Source: CAIRDP01 sp037138335 (GTDB lineage: Bacteria; Bacteroidota; Bacteroidia; Bacteroidales; FEN-979). From it: a stretch of DNA of 64,000 nt. Shown piece after piece: positions 34,397 through 42,345 of the stretch. The notes under the pieces were generated by a model. That model did not search any database and was not told where the DNA came from. It saw only the letters and a program-made list of their open reading frames with translations. A program made the translations under genes and the position numbers. The DNA is taken from positions 68,262 through 132,261 of the forward strand of contig JBAXIO010000012.1 of assembly GCA_037138335.1 (NCBI GenBank), read 5' to 3'. How positions within the stretch are numbered: position 1 is the first letter of the stretch; every line of letters starts with the position of its first letter.

Positions 34397-34508
34397 ATCA
34401 TAAATTGTTTTGGTAAACAGGACTGCAAAATAAAACAAAAAACGAAAGGAGTTGAAAGAGCCGGGATGAAGTTTCCCATTCATTCTTAAATGATGATCAA
34501 CAACGGGT

Positions 34509-34539
34509 TTGTATGTTGTGAAAAAATAAACTAACTTTG
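34509..34539 (+). promoter_or_regulatory. Promoter of the cyclase-family gene
   Basis: TTG (34509-34511), a 20-nt spacer and TAACTTTG (34532-34539), 22 nt before the ATG at 34562. It matches the Bacteroidetes promoter form. Confidence 0.65.
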
Positions 34540-34561
34540 GATTTCATCAAGTTCTGATCAA

Positions 34562-35365
34562 ATGAAAAAGGTTTTCATTGCTTTGCTTTGCATGCTGTGT
34601 TTTGCCTGTACCCGGCCTGACCTTACCAGCCAGCTTCAGCTGGCGGTCTGGATCGACCTGACCCATGATTTTGATTCCACTACGGTTTACTGGCCTACCG
34701 ATGTGAATTTCAGGCATGACACCGTTTTTTGCGGACTGACTGATAAAGGATATTTTTATTCGTCGTTCAAATATGCAGCCGAAGAGCATGGCGGGACCCA
34801 TTTCGACGCCCCTATCCATTTTCACCAGGGCGGGAATTCCATTGAAAAAGTTCCTGTAACACAATTGCACGGTCCGGCTGTTGTAATCGATATCAGCGAA
34901 AAATGTTCCGCGAACAGGGACTACCTCATCACAACCGATGATGTGAATAAATGGGAGCACCAGCACGGGAGGATCCCCAAAAATGCGATCATTCTCTTGT
35001 ATACAGGGTATGAAAAATACTGGGGGGATCACCTCAAATATACAGGCACCCTTAAAAAAGGTCCCGAAGGGGTTGCAGAACTTCATTTTCCCGGTCTCTC
35101 CCCCGAAGCGTCTACATGGATCACTGCTAACCGGAAGGTCAATGCGATCGGGCTGGATACACCGAGTATTGATTTCGGACAGTCAAAAGATTTTCAGACC
35201 CACTGTATACTTACCGCTGCAGGCCTAAGCATGTACGAAAATCTTTGTAACCTCAGCCAGCTCCCCGCTACAGGGGCATATATCGTTGCCTTGCCGATGA
35301 AAATCAAAGGCGGAAGCGGTTCTCCTCTGAGAATCGTAGCTATCATTGAAAATACAGATAAATGA
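34562..35365 (+). CDS. Cyclase-family (kynurenine-formamidase-like) lipoprotein
   Basis: The 267-residue protein has a lipobox (LCMLCFACTRPD), so it is probably exported and lipid-anchored. The cyclase (PF04199) metal-binding motif is present as HGGTHFDAPIHFHQGG near residue 79, with WIDLTHDFDSTTVYWP at the N-terminus and AIGLDTPSIDFGQSKDFQTH near the C-terminus. The family includes metal-dependent formamidases and amide hydrolases; the substrate here is unknown. There is no kynurenine pathway gene nearby, so an assignment to KynB would not be safe. Its stop overlaps the next start by four bases (ATGA). Confidence 0.85.
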   Translation: MKKVFIALLCMLCFACTRPDLTSQLQLAVWIDLTHDFDSTTVYWPTDVNFRHDTVFCGLTDKGYFYSSFKYAAEEHGGTHFDAPIHFHQGGNSIEKVPVTQLHGPAVVIDISEKCSANRDYLITTDDVNKWEHQHGRIPKNAIILLYTGYEKYWGDHLKYTGTLKKGPEGVAELHFPGLSPEASTWITANRKVNAIGLDTPSIDFGQSKDFQTHCILTAAGLSMYENLCNLSQLPATGAYIVALPMKIKGGSGSPLRIVAIIENTDK

Positions 35366-35919
35366 TCCAACTCGATAAAACTATCATCTCTGACGATATA
35401 CGTGACAGTTTTTTCTGTTGCGACCTTCAGCAATGCAAGGGGGCCTGTTGCGTGGAAGGAGATGCCGGTGCGCCATTGGAGGAGGAAGAGATCTCCCTGC
35501 TCGAAGACTACAGGGAGTATATCATACCCTATATGCTTCCCGGCGGGGTCCTGGCAGTTAACACATCCGGAGTTTTTGATTATGATGCCGAAGGGAATTT
35601 TGTTACCCCCCTTGTCAATGACAAGGAATGTGTTTTCGTATATTATGAGAATGGCATTGCACGCTGTGCAATTGAGAAGGCGTTCATTGAAAAAACCATA
35701 CCTTTTGCGAAACCTCTTTCCTGCCACCTCTATCCCATCCGCATCAAACAATTGTCAAACGGGAATGAGGCTTTGAACTACCACAAATGGTCCATCTGCA
35801 AAAAAGCTCTCGAAAAAGGAAATAAGGAGAAACTTCCCCTGTACCGTTTCCTTGACCAGGCCCTGATCAGGAAATACGGGCGTTCCTGGTATAACCGCTT
35901 ATTGAAATTGCTGGAGTAG
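35362..35919 (+). CDS. DUF3109-family cysteine-rich protein
   Basis: The 185-residue protein has cysteines set as in the DUF3109/YkgJ-type zinc- or iron-chelating families: CCDLQQCKGACCVEGDAG (about 18-35), CVFVYYENGIARCAIEKAF, LSCHLYPIR and WSICKKALEKGNKEKLPLYR. The motif resembles a metal or Fe-S site; the function is not known. It is translationally coupled to the preceding cyclase-family gene and is convergent with ferritin. Confidence 0.85.
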   Translation: MIQLDKTIISDDIRDSFFCCDLQQCKGACCVEGDAGAPLEEEEISLLEDYREYIIPYMLPGGVLAVNTSGVFDYDAEGNFVTPLVNDKECVFVYYENGIARCAIEKAFIEKTIPFAKPLSCHLYPIRIKQLSNGNEALNYHKWSICKKALEKGNKEKLPLYRFLDQALIRKYGRSWYNRLLKLLE

Positions 35920-35923
35920 GCCC

Positions 35924-36463
35924 TTACTTTGCCTGGGTCATCCCGCCGGCTGCCGCTAATGCAGCACGTTTTGTCACAGCCCGCGTACTGAATTCTTTAT
36001 CCATAAGGAAAAGCCCGCCCTTTTCTGTCCCGGCCAGCTTAATCTGGTCGAGTATGCTTCGTACGGTGCTTTCTTCCTCAACCTGTTCGGTAATATACCA
36101 TTGCAGGTAGTTTGCCGTAGTGAAGTCTTTTTCCTTCACGCAGATGGCATAAAGTTCATTAATGGATGCAGAAATAAATTCCTCGTGTTTCAATACGTTC
36201 TGGAACACATCCAAAAGGGATTTAAAACTTGCTTTGGGTGCGTCAAGTGCCGGGATTACGGCATTTCCGCCGCGGTCGTTCAGATAATGAACCAGCTTAA
36301 GCATATGCAGGCGTTCTTCCTCGGTTTGGGCATAAAGCCAGTCGGCCGCTCCGGGGTAACCGGCACGTTCAGCCCAGGAGGCCATTGCTAAATAAAGGCG
36401 TGAAGAATGCTCTTCTCTTTTGATTTGATCGTTCAGCGCCTTTTCAACATTCTTTGTGATCAT
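35924..36463 (-). CDS. ftnA: Ferritin
   Basis: The 179-residue non-haem ferritin starts at the ATG at 36461-36463 (MITKNVEKALNDQIKREEHS). An ATG seven codons upstream is possible. Ferroxidase-centre residues are seen in REEHSSRLYLAMASW, QTEEERLHMLKLVHYLND and YITEQVEEESTVRSILDQI. It stores iron as ferric oxide, which suits a cell rich in Fe-S proteins and limits oxidative damage. The C-terminal extension (TRAVTKRAALAAAGGMTQAK) goes beyond the usual ferritin end. Confidence 0.93.
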   Translation of the reverse strand: MITKNVEKALNDQIKREEHSSRLYLAMASWAERAGYPGAADWLYAQTEEERLHMLKLVHYLNDRGGNAVIPALDAPKASFKSLLDVFQNVLKHEEFISASINELYAICVKEKDFTTANYLQWYITEQVEEESTVRSILDQIKLAGTEKGGLFLMDKEFSTRAVTKRAALAAAGGMTQAK

Positions 36464-36528
36464 ATTCTTGGTATTTAAAATCATTATGAATTGGAAAGGG
36501 GAATGTTTTCAGATCCCATCATCCGCAC

Positions 36529-36558
36529 TTCAAAATTCAATATTCGAAATTCAAATTC
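36529..36558. repeat. Stop-adjacent ATTCAATATTCGAAATTC repeat after atpG
   Basis: TTCAAAATTCAATATTCGAA then ATTCAAATTC, ending 1 nt before the atpG TAG (36560-36562). It shares CAATATTCGAAATTC with the copy after atpB and AAAATTCAATATTCG with the copy at 23561-23575. Confidence 0.65.
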
Positions 36559-36559
36559 T

Positions 36560-37450
36560 CTATCCCTTCAGGGCTTCAGCCCCCGACACGATCTCAATAA
36601 GTTCGTTCGTGATCTGGTTCTGCCTTGCCTTGTTGTAAGTGATGTTGAGATTTTTCAGCAGTTCTCTTGCATTGTCGGTTGCCTGCTGCATTGCTGTCAT
36701 CCTGGCTCCCATTTCGGCTGCAAAGGAATCCAAAACGGCTTTAAACACCTGGATGCGCAGGGTTTTGGGGATAAGTTCCCTTACAACTGTTTCATTATCG
36801 GGTTCAAAAATATAATCGGCCGATGACTGGTTCTTCACTGCCTTCCCCGGTATGACGTCCTGAACTACAGGAAGGAACTGCTCGTTGACCAGTTTTTGTA
36901 CAGCGGCATTTTTAAACTGGTTATATACAATTTCAATCCTGTCAAATTCCTTTTTAACAAAAGATTGCATCAGGTATTCGGCAAACGGTGAAATGTTGGC
37001 AAACGTGAGATTGTCAAAGAATTCATCATGATGGCCGACTACTTTAAAGTTGCGCTTCGTGAAATATTCAGTGGCCCTTTTGCCGATGGTGATAAGGTTT
37101 ACATTGCCTTTATCGAACTGGGCCTGGTATCTTTCATGGATCAGGGCCAGGGAGGCCTTCATGATATTGGAATTGAATGCGCCGCAGAGGCCCCTGTTTG
37201 AAGAGATCACTATGATCAGGATCTTTTCGGGTTCCCTTTGCTCAGAATAAATGCTCTCACCCGAATCCCCTATACTGCCACTCAGATTTTGCAGAAGTTC
37301 TCTTAGTTTTGCAGCATATGGCCTGAGTTTGATGATGGAATTCTGGGCCTTTCTCAGCTTGGATGCAGCCACCATTTTCATGGCAGAAGTTATCTGCTGG
37401 GTCGATTTTACCGATGCAATACGTATTCTGACTTCCTTAAGTCCGGCCAT
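36560..37450 (-). CDS. atpG: F1Fo ATP synthase gamma subunit
   Basis: The 296-residue protein has the N-terminal helix KEVRIRIASVKSTQQITSAM with KMVAASKLRKAQ, and the C-terminal helix AEMGARMTAMQQATDNAREL with ITNELIEIVSGAEAL. These form the rotating coiled-coil shaft. The central domain contains SSNRGLCGAFNSNI. It is the last ATP synthase gene in this cluster, where atpD would follow in many bacteria. Confidence 0.97.
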   Translation of the reverse strand: MAGLKEVRIRIASVKSTQQITSAMKMVAASKLRKAQNSIIKLRPYAAKLRELLQNLSGSIGDSGESIYSEQREPEKILIIVISSNRGLCGAFNSNIMKASLALIHERYQAQFDKGNVNLITIGKRATEYFTKRNFKVVGHHDEFFDNLTFANISPFAEYLMQSFVKKEFDRIEIVYNQFKNAAVQKLVNEQFLPVVQDVIPGKAVKNQSSADYIFEPDNETVVRELIPKTLRIQVFKAVLDSFAAEMGARMTAMQQATDNARELLKNLNITYNKARQNQITNELIEIVSGAEALKG

Positions 37451-37459
37451 GAGCTTTCC

Positions 37460-39049
37460 TTATTTCTTTTCTTCGTATTTCTTTGAAACATCCTTTGCCG
37501 CCTGTTCCAGCACCTTCAAATCTTCATCAAGCAGAAGGCCTTTTCCCAGGTTATTGAGGACTTCCTTATGCATTGTTTCCATATGATGCAGGAACTCGAC
37601 TTCAAAATTTGACACGCTCCTTGCAGGAATATTTCTCAGGAGGTTTTTTGTACCGCAGTATATGATTGCGATCTGCTGGCTGACATGCATTGGGGAGTAC
37701 TGAGCCTGTTTCAGGATTTCCACATTACGCGTGCCTTTTTCAATAACCTGCTTGGTGGCAGGATCCAGGTCGGAACCGAATTTGGCAAAAGCTTCAAGTT
37801 CGCGGAATTCAGCCTGGTCAAGTTTCAGTGTTCCTGCGATCTTTTTCATGGATTTGATCTGCGCGTTTCCACCCACGCGGGAAACCGAGATACCAACGTT
37901 GATGGCGGGCCTGATCCCGGCATTGAATAAGCCGGTCTCGAGAAAGATCTGCCCGTCAGTGATGGATATCACATTCGTTGGGATGTATGCCGAAACGTCA
38001 CCTGCCTGGGTTTCAATAATTGGCAGAGCGGTCAGGGAACCCCCTCCTTTGACAAGATGCCTTATCGAATCGGGAAGATCGTTCATCTGCTTTGCAATTT
38101 CATCCGAAGAGATAACTCTTGCGGCACGTTCAAGTAACCTTGAATGCAGGTAAAACACATCCCCGGGATATGCTTCGCGTCCGGGGGGGCGCCTCAGGAG
38201 AAGGGAGACTTCCCGGTAGGAAACTGCCTGTTTCGACAGGTCATCATAAATTACGAGCGCCGGACGCCCGGTGTCCCTGAAAAATTCCCCGATGGCAGCT
38301 CCGGCGAAAGGCGCATAAAACTGCATGGCAGCAGGGTCGGAAGCGGTTGCAGTAACGATCACCGTATACACCAGGGCTCCTTTGTCTTCAAGTGTCTTAA
38401 CAATGTTAGCAACCGTTGAGCCTTTCTGGCCTACAGCCACATAAATGCAAAAAACGGGTTCGCCTTGTTCGTAAAAATGTTTCTGGTTGATGATGGTGTC
38501 GATGGCAATAGCCGTTTTACCTGTCTGGCGGTCGCCGATGATCAGCTCACGCTGTCCGCGTCCGATAGGGATCATGGCATCAATTGCTTTTAAACCCGTT
38601 TGAAGGGGCTGGTTCACAGGCTGGCGGAAAATAACCCCCGGAGCCTTGCGCTCCAGCGGCATCTGGTAAAGCTCACCTTTAATAGCACCTTTCCCGTCGA
38701 TAGGCTGGCCTAATGTATTAATTACACGCCCCAGTAATCCTTCTCCCACGTCAATGGAAGCAATCCTGCGGGTTCGTTTTACCTTGTCACCTTCCTTGAT
38801 ATCAGAGTACTCGCCAAGAATCACCGCCCCTACGTTATCTTCTTCAAGGTTAAGGGCTATGCCCATTACGCTGTTCTTTTCAAACTCGATCAGTTCGCCT
38901 GAACCTACATTGTTCATTCCGTATATTCGGGCGATCCCGTCGCCCAGCGTCAGAACGGTACCAATTTCTTCAAGTTCGGTCACATTCTCGTACCCTGCAA
39001 GTTCCTTGCGAAGGATCGCGGTGACTTCAGCGGGTTTAATGTTTGCCAT
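37460..39049 (-). CDS. atpA: F1Fo ATP synthase alpha subunit
   Basis: The 529-residue protein is full length. The Walker A motif is GDRQTGKTA near residue 170. Further family segments are ALVIYDDLSKQAVSYREVSL, RPPGREAYPGDVFYLHSRLL and NAGIRPAINVGISVSRVGGN. It is the non-catalytic nucleotide-binding subunit of F1. The start overlaps the end of atpH by 14 nt. Confidence 0.98.
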   Translation of the reverse strand: MANIKPAEVTAILRKELAGYENVTELEEIGTVLTLGDGIARIYGMNNVGSGELIEFEKNSVMGIALNLEEDNVGAVILGEYSDIKEGDKVKRTRRIASIDVGEGLLGRVINTLGQPIDGKGAIKGELYQMPLERKAPGVIFRQPVNQPLQTGLKAIDAMIPIGRGQRELIIGDRQTGKTAIAIDTIINQKHFYEQGEPVFCIYVAVGQKGSTVANIVKTLEDKGALVYTVIVTATASDPAAMQFYAPFAGAAIGEFFRDTGRPALVIYDDLSKQAVSYREVSLLLRRPPGREAYPGDVFYLHSRLLERAARVISSDEIAKQMNDLPDSIRHLVKGGGSLTALPIIETQAGDVSAYIPTNVISITDGQIFLETGLFNAGIRPAINVGISVSRVGGNAQIKSMKKIAGTLKLDQAEFRELEAFAKFGSDLDPATKQVIEKGTRNVEILKQAQYSPMHVSQQIAIIYCGTKNLLRNIPARSVSNFEVEFLHHMETMHKEVLNNLGKGLLLDEDLKVLEQAAKDVSKKYEEKK

Positions 39050-39608
39050 GTTCTATTCCTTTTACGTATAAATTAATCCTTGCCAGGCCCTTTTTCATTC
39101 TTTCAATCTGCTTGCGGATGCTGGCATCATATTGTTTGTCTTCCCAGCTTAAAACAAAACCACCGATCACGGTTTCATCGATTTCTTCAATGATCTCAAT
39201 ATTGGCCCTGGTATAACCGGCCATCACGGCATTCATCTGTGAACGCAGGTCGGCGTTAAGAGGGACAGCTGTTCTAACCCTGAGAACGATAATATTTTTA
39301 TACAGGTTATACTGTTCAATGAATTGGGTAACAATCTCAGGTATTACCGACTCCCTCCTTTTTTTTATTAAAAGGTTGGTAAAGGCGACAGTAACGGGAT
39401 TGAATCCTTTAAGGATCTCATCCATTGCACTTCGCTTTTTACCGGGGTTGATAATAGGTGCCCTGAGAAACAATTTTAATTCCCTGCTTTCCCTGATAAG
39501 ACCTGCAAGGCGGATCATGTCCCCGCCCACTTCCTCCAGGGCTTTTTGCTCCAAAGCCATTTCAAACAAGGCTTTGGCATAACGTTCGGCGATAAGGGTA
39601 ACGTTCAT
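39036..39608 (-). CDS. atpH: F1Fo ATP synthase delta subunit
   Basis: The 190-residue protein has the delta/OSCP pattern: an N-terminal helical domain (ERYAKALFEMALEQKALEEV) and the C-terminal strand EIDETVIGGFVLSWEDKQYD with SIRKQIERMKKGL. It joins F1 to the peripheral stalk b subunit. It lies 10 nt after atpF and overlaps atpA. Confidence 0.95.
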   Translation of the reverse strand: MNVTLIAERYAKALFEMALEQKALEEVGGDMIRLAGLIRESRELKLFLRAPIINPGKKRSAMDEILKGFNPVTVAFTNLLIKKRRESVIPEIVTQFIEQYNLYKNIIVLRVRTAVPLNADLRSQMNAVMAGYTRANIEIIEEIDETVIGGFVLSWEDKQYDASIRKQIERMKKGLARINLYVKGIEHGKH

Positions 39609-39618
39609 CTCCGTATTC

Positions 39619-40113
39619 TTAGTTAAGCTTTATTTCTTTCAGGAGCTGGCGTGCAAATTCTTCCTGCTTCTTCGGATCTGACAATTCCCTTTGGAGTATC
39701 TTGGTTGCAATTTCCAGAGAAAGTTCTCCCACCTCGTTTTTCAGCTCGGTAAGGGCAGCCATTTTTTCATTCCTGATATTCTCAAGCGCGCTGGCCATGA
39801 TGTTACCGGCCTCTTCACCGGCTTTCAAACGGGCTTCATCTATGATCTTGTCCTTGATCTTCCTCGCCTCGTTCAATATGCTGTCCCTTTCGTTCTTGGC
39901 TTCTGACAATAACTGTTCATTACTGAACTGAAGCTGTTTCATTTCCTCTTTCGCCTTGTCGGCGGATGACAACGCATCGGTTATCGCGTCTTCCCTCTCT
40001 TTCAACATCTTGAGAATCGGCAGCCAGGCAAACTTCTTCAGCAGGAAAAGCAGGGCCAGGAAGACCAGGGTCATCCAGAAAATCAGGCCCAATCCGGGGG
40101 TAATCAGTTCCAT
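39619..40113 (-). CDS. atpF: F1Fo ATP synthase b subunit
   Basis: The protein has 164 residues from the ATG at 40111-40113. The upstream open frame is not conserved-looking, and this start places the membrane helix (PGLGLIFWMTLVFLALLFLL) at the N-terminus, as in b subunits. A long charged helix for the peripheral stalk follows (LKEREDAITDALSSADKAKE onward). A single b gene is present with no b-prime, so the stalk is a homodimer. Confidence 0.94.
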   Translation of the reverse strand: MELITPGLGLIFWMTLVFLALLFLLKKFAWLPILKMLKEREDAITDALSSADKAKEEMKQLQFSNEQLLSEAKNERDSILNEARKIKDKIIDEARLKAGEEAGNIMASALENIRNEKMAALTELKNEVGELSLEIATKILQRELSDPKKQEEFARQLLKEIKLN

Positions 40114-40192
40114 AATCGTTGTGTTTTTTTGTTTGATTGAGGAACTCTGCTGTCGTACCAACCGTACTGCAGCAGAGTTCCTGCCGTTTGCT

Positions 40193-40453
40193 CTATATGA
40201 AAAGGATAAGCAGGCAAACGACGATAGCAAAAAATGCTACTCCTTCGACGAGAGCGGCAGCGATGATCATGTTAGACCTGATATCGCCTACTGCTTCCGG
40301 CTGGCGGGCAATAGATTCAAGCGCGCTGCCGCCGATCTTACCGATACCGATACCGGCACCGATAACTGCGATCCCTGCGCCCAAACCAGCTCCCATCTTT
40401 GCGATCGGAACCAAATTGGCTGCGACCTGAAGAATAATTGCTAAAAGAGTCAT
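40193..40453 (-). CDS. atpE: F1Fo ATP synthase c subunit (proton type)
   Basis: The 86-residue hairpin has a first helix with a glycine-rich run (GAGLGAGIAVIGAGIGIG), a polar loop with Arg50-Gln51-Pro52 (ARQPEA), and a second helix with the ion-carrying Glu70 (AAALVEGVAFFAIV). The sodium signature (Gln in helix 1, Ser/Thr directly after the Glu, and a Tyr) is missing; Gly71, Val72 and Phe residues stand there. A proton-driven enzyme is therefore expected. An 80-nt gap separates it from atpF. Confidence 0.96.
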   Translation of the reverse strand: MTLLAIILQVAANLVPIAKMGAGLGAGIAVIGAGIGIGKIGGSALESIARQPEAVGDIRSNMIIAAALVEGVAFFAIVVCLLILFI

Positions 40454-40510
40454 GATGTTTGTATTAAGGGTTACTACTGAAATTACGATTTAATGTTATT
40501 ACAAAACTTC

Positions 40511-40542
40511 ATTCAACATTCAATATTCAATATTCGAAATTC
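40511..40542. repeat. Stop-adjacent ATTCAATATTCGAAATTC repeat after atpB
   Basis: Four consecutive ATTC units (ATTCAACATTCAATATTCAA then TATTCGAAATTC) that run into the first base of the atpB TAG (40542-40544). Close kin of the copies after atpG and after the gene at 23599. Confidence 0.65.
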
Positions 40543-41708
40543 TAATGGTGTTCCGGTTCAATTGTTGCCAATCCGAAATACAGGGCCGACAACAGTGTGA
40601 AGACATAAGCCTGGATGAAAGCAACCAGCAGTTCCAGGAGGTTCATGAAAATCATAAAAGCTACCGCCCCTACCGAAACGCCATAACCCAAAACCACATT
40701 CATCGCACCGAAAATGAAGATCAGGCTTACAAATCCCAGGGCGATAATATGCCCGGCTGCCATGTTTGCAAAGAGTCGGACCATGAGGACAAAAGGTTTA
40801 GTTATAACACCTATGATCTCAACAATCGGCATCAGCGGGATGGGAAGTTTGAGCCACCAGGGAACCCCGGGGGTATTTATTATATCCACCCAGTAATGCT
40901 TGTTCCCGCTGACCGTAGTAAGGATGAATGTGAACACCGCCATCACCATGGTGACGGCAATATTCCCCGTAACATTTGCCCCTCCGGGGAAAATCGGGAT
41001 AATCCCGAGTACATTATTCAGGAAAATGAAGAAAAAGATGGTGAGCAGGTATGGCATATATTTTTCATACTTCTTCTCGCCTATGGAACTTTTGGCAATG
41101 TCGTCACGCACAAAAATGATCAGGGGTTCAAGCATTGATTGCATCCCTTTAGGCGCCTTGTTCAGGTTGCGTTTGTAAGCCCTTGCCACCGAAATAAATA
41201 CAAACAGCATGATGAAGGCGCTGATAAATATGGCAAGCACGGTCTTCGTAATCGAAAAATCATACACCTTTGGACCTCCGGACACAGCAGCCGTCCTTAC
41301 GATCTTGCCTTTTCCGGGTCCCTCTTCAGGAAGGCTGAAGCCTTTGTAGGAACGTTCCTCATTATGAAACCTCGATGAAGAAAAAGCATAGAGCTTCCCA
41401 TCGTAATACAGGATTATCGGCAATGGGATCATCAGCTTAAAACTACCTATCTCCAGAATATGCCATTCATGATTATCGACCACATGTTCCATGATCATGT
41501 CGCCGGCATTGAAGCCTTCTGCCTTTTTCTCTTTGGCCTCTTTCGCAAAAGTGCTGTCACTGGCCGGGACCAGGCTTACATTCTCCTGGGCCGAAGCAAA
41601 TGAATTAATTCCATGAAAAAAGAAAAACAGGGAAATCAGGACAACACTCCTGTAAGAGAACTTTGCAAATGACGGGAAATGTCTTCTCATTTTTAGCATA
41701 GAAATCAA
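40542..41708 (-). CDS. atpB: F1Fo ATP synthase a subunit with N-terminal extension
   Basis: The 388-residue protein is much longer than the 271 residues of E. coli. The extra N-terminus has a signal-like helix (RSVVLISLFFFFHGINSFAS, then AQ) and a periplasmic segment, as in other Bacteroidetes. The channel part has the essential Arg in LMVRLFANMAAGH. The His of NMAAGH and the Glu of NLLELLVAFIQ show the known natural swap of E. coli Glu219/His245. Start candidates are the ATG at 41708 and those 3 and 6 codons later. It begins 36 nt after a lipoprotein gene. Confidence 0.94.
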   Translation of the reverse strand: MISMLKMRRHFPSFAKFSYRSVVLISLFFFFHGINSFASAQENVSLVPASDSTFAKEAKEKKAEGFNAGDMIMEHVVDNHEWHILEIGSFKLMIPLPIILYYDGKLYAFSSSRFHNEERSYKGFSLPEEGPGKGKIVRTAAVSGGPKVYDFSITKTVLAIFISAFIMLFVFISVARAYKRNLNKAPKGMQSMLEPLIIFVRDDIAKSSIGEKKYEKYMPYLLTIFFFIFLNNVLGIIPIFPGGANVTGNIAVTMVMAVFTFILTTVSGNKHYWVDIINTPGVPWWLKLPIPLMPIVEIIGVITKPFVLMVRLFANMAAGHIIALGFVSLIFIFGAMNVVLGYGVSVGAVAFMIFMNLLELLVAFIQAYVFTLLSALYFGLATIEPEHH

Positions 41709-41744
41709 GGCTGCAATGATAAGAATTTTTCTGATGTAAAAGAG

Positions 41745-42122
41745 CTATTTTTTGGAACCCAGAGGGTTATTTACGTAAAGGATAGCCGTTTGGTCGATCC
41801 CGGCATAAACCTGTGTTGCCCCGTAATTTTCCCAGTGCTCGGTATCATAAAAGGTAATTATCGGTGCCAGGTCATGAAAATATGCCCTGCCGTTGGCATC
41901 CGTATAAAGTGAATTCATCCAGATATGATTTTTAAGGTTCTGGTAGCTCGTGGCTATATAAACCAGTTCATTGGGGACTACCGTATTTGACATGTAATCA
42001 TATACGATAACGGTGAGAGTACCGGTGGATGGGTTCTTGGAATTGCATCCCGAAAACAGCATCAGCGAGGAAAATGTAATGGCGCTGAGCACCATAAAAA
42101 AACTTTTACGCATATCCTTCAA
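41745..42122 (-). CDS. Small lipoprotein leading the ATP synthase operon
   Basis: The 125-residue protein has a signal and lipobox (FSSLMLFSGCNSKNPS). The mature part looks like one beta-sandwich of the carboxypeptidase-regulatory type (TGTLTVIVYDYMSNTVVPNE, LYTDANGRAYFHDLAP). The family is not recognised. It is 36 nt upstream of atpB on the same strand with no terminator between them, and a good promoter lies 83 nt upstream, so the ATP synthase genes may be transcribed through it. In many bacteria atpI holds this place; this protein is not AtpI. Confidence 0.7.
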   Translation of the reverse strand: MKDMRKSFFMVLSAITFSSLMLFSGCNSKNPSTGTLTVIVYDYMSNTVVPNELVYIATSYQNLKNHIWMNSLYTDANGRAYFHDLAPIITFYDTEHWENYGATQVYAGIDQTAILYVNNPLGSKK

Positions 42123-42204
42123 TTTTAAAGTAGAAAATCCAACAAACCAGATTCAAGCATTGTATTGAATCCTATAACAATAATAGGGATTTTTTATGTT
42201 CCTG

Positions 42205-42234
42205 CAAAATTAAAGATTTTTTTGCGGGGTGCAA
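42205..42234 (-). promoter_or_regulatory. Promoter for the lipoprotein-atp operon
   Basis: On the minus strand TTG (42232-42234), a 19-nt spacer, TAATTTTG (42205-42212). The leader to the lipoprotein ATG is about 76 nt. No other promoter of this form was seen closer to atpB. Confidence 0.6.
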
Positions 42235-42295
42235 GCCATTTCTGTAACCTTTAACTCAAATTCACGTCTTAATGTACCATTCACGGGAAATTGAC

Positions 42296-42303
42296 TAATT
42301 TTG
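42296..42303 (+). promoter_or_regulatory. -7 element for the TolC-HlyD-TsaB genes
   Basis: TAATTTTG, 42 nt before the tolC ATG. The TTG partner is not clear at the usual distance. Confidence 0.4.
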
Positions 42304-42345
42304 AGGTTCCCATTCCTTGCTTAACACTTTATAAAATCAAACGTA

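Noticed and set aside
34562..35365. Kynurenine formamidase (kynB)
   Set aside because: The metal motif fits the superfamily, but the protein is a lipoprotein without tryptophan-degradation neighbours.
40193..40453. Sodium-type ATP synthase
   Set aside because: The c subunit lacks the Gln and Ser/Thr ligands of the sodium site.
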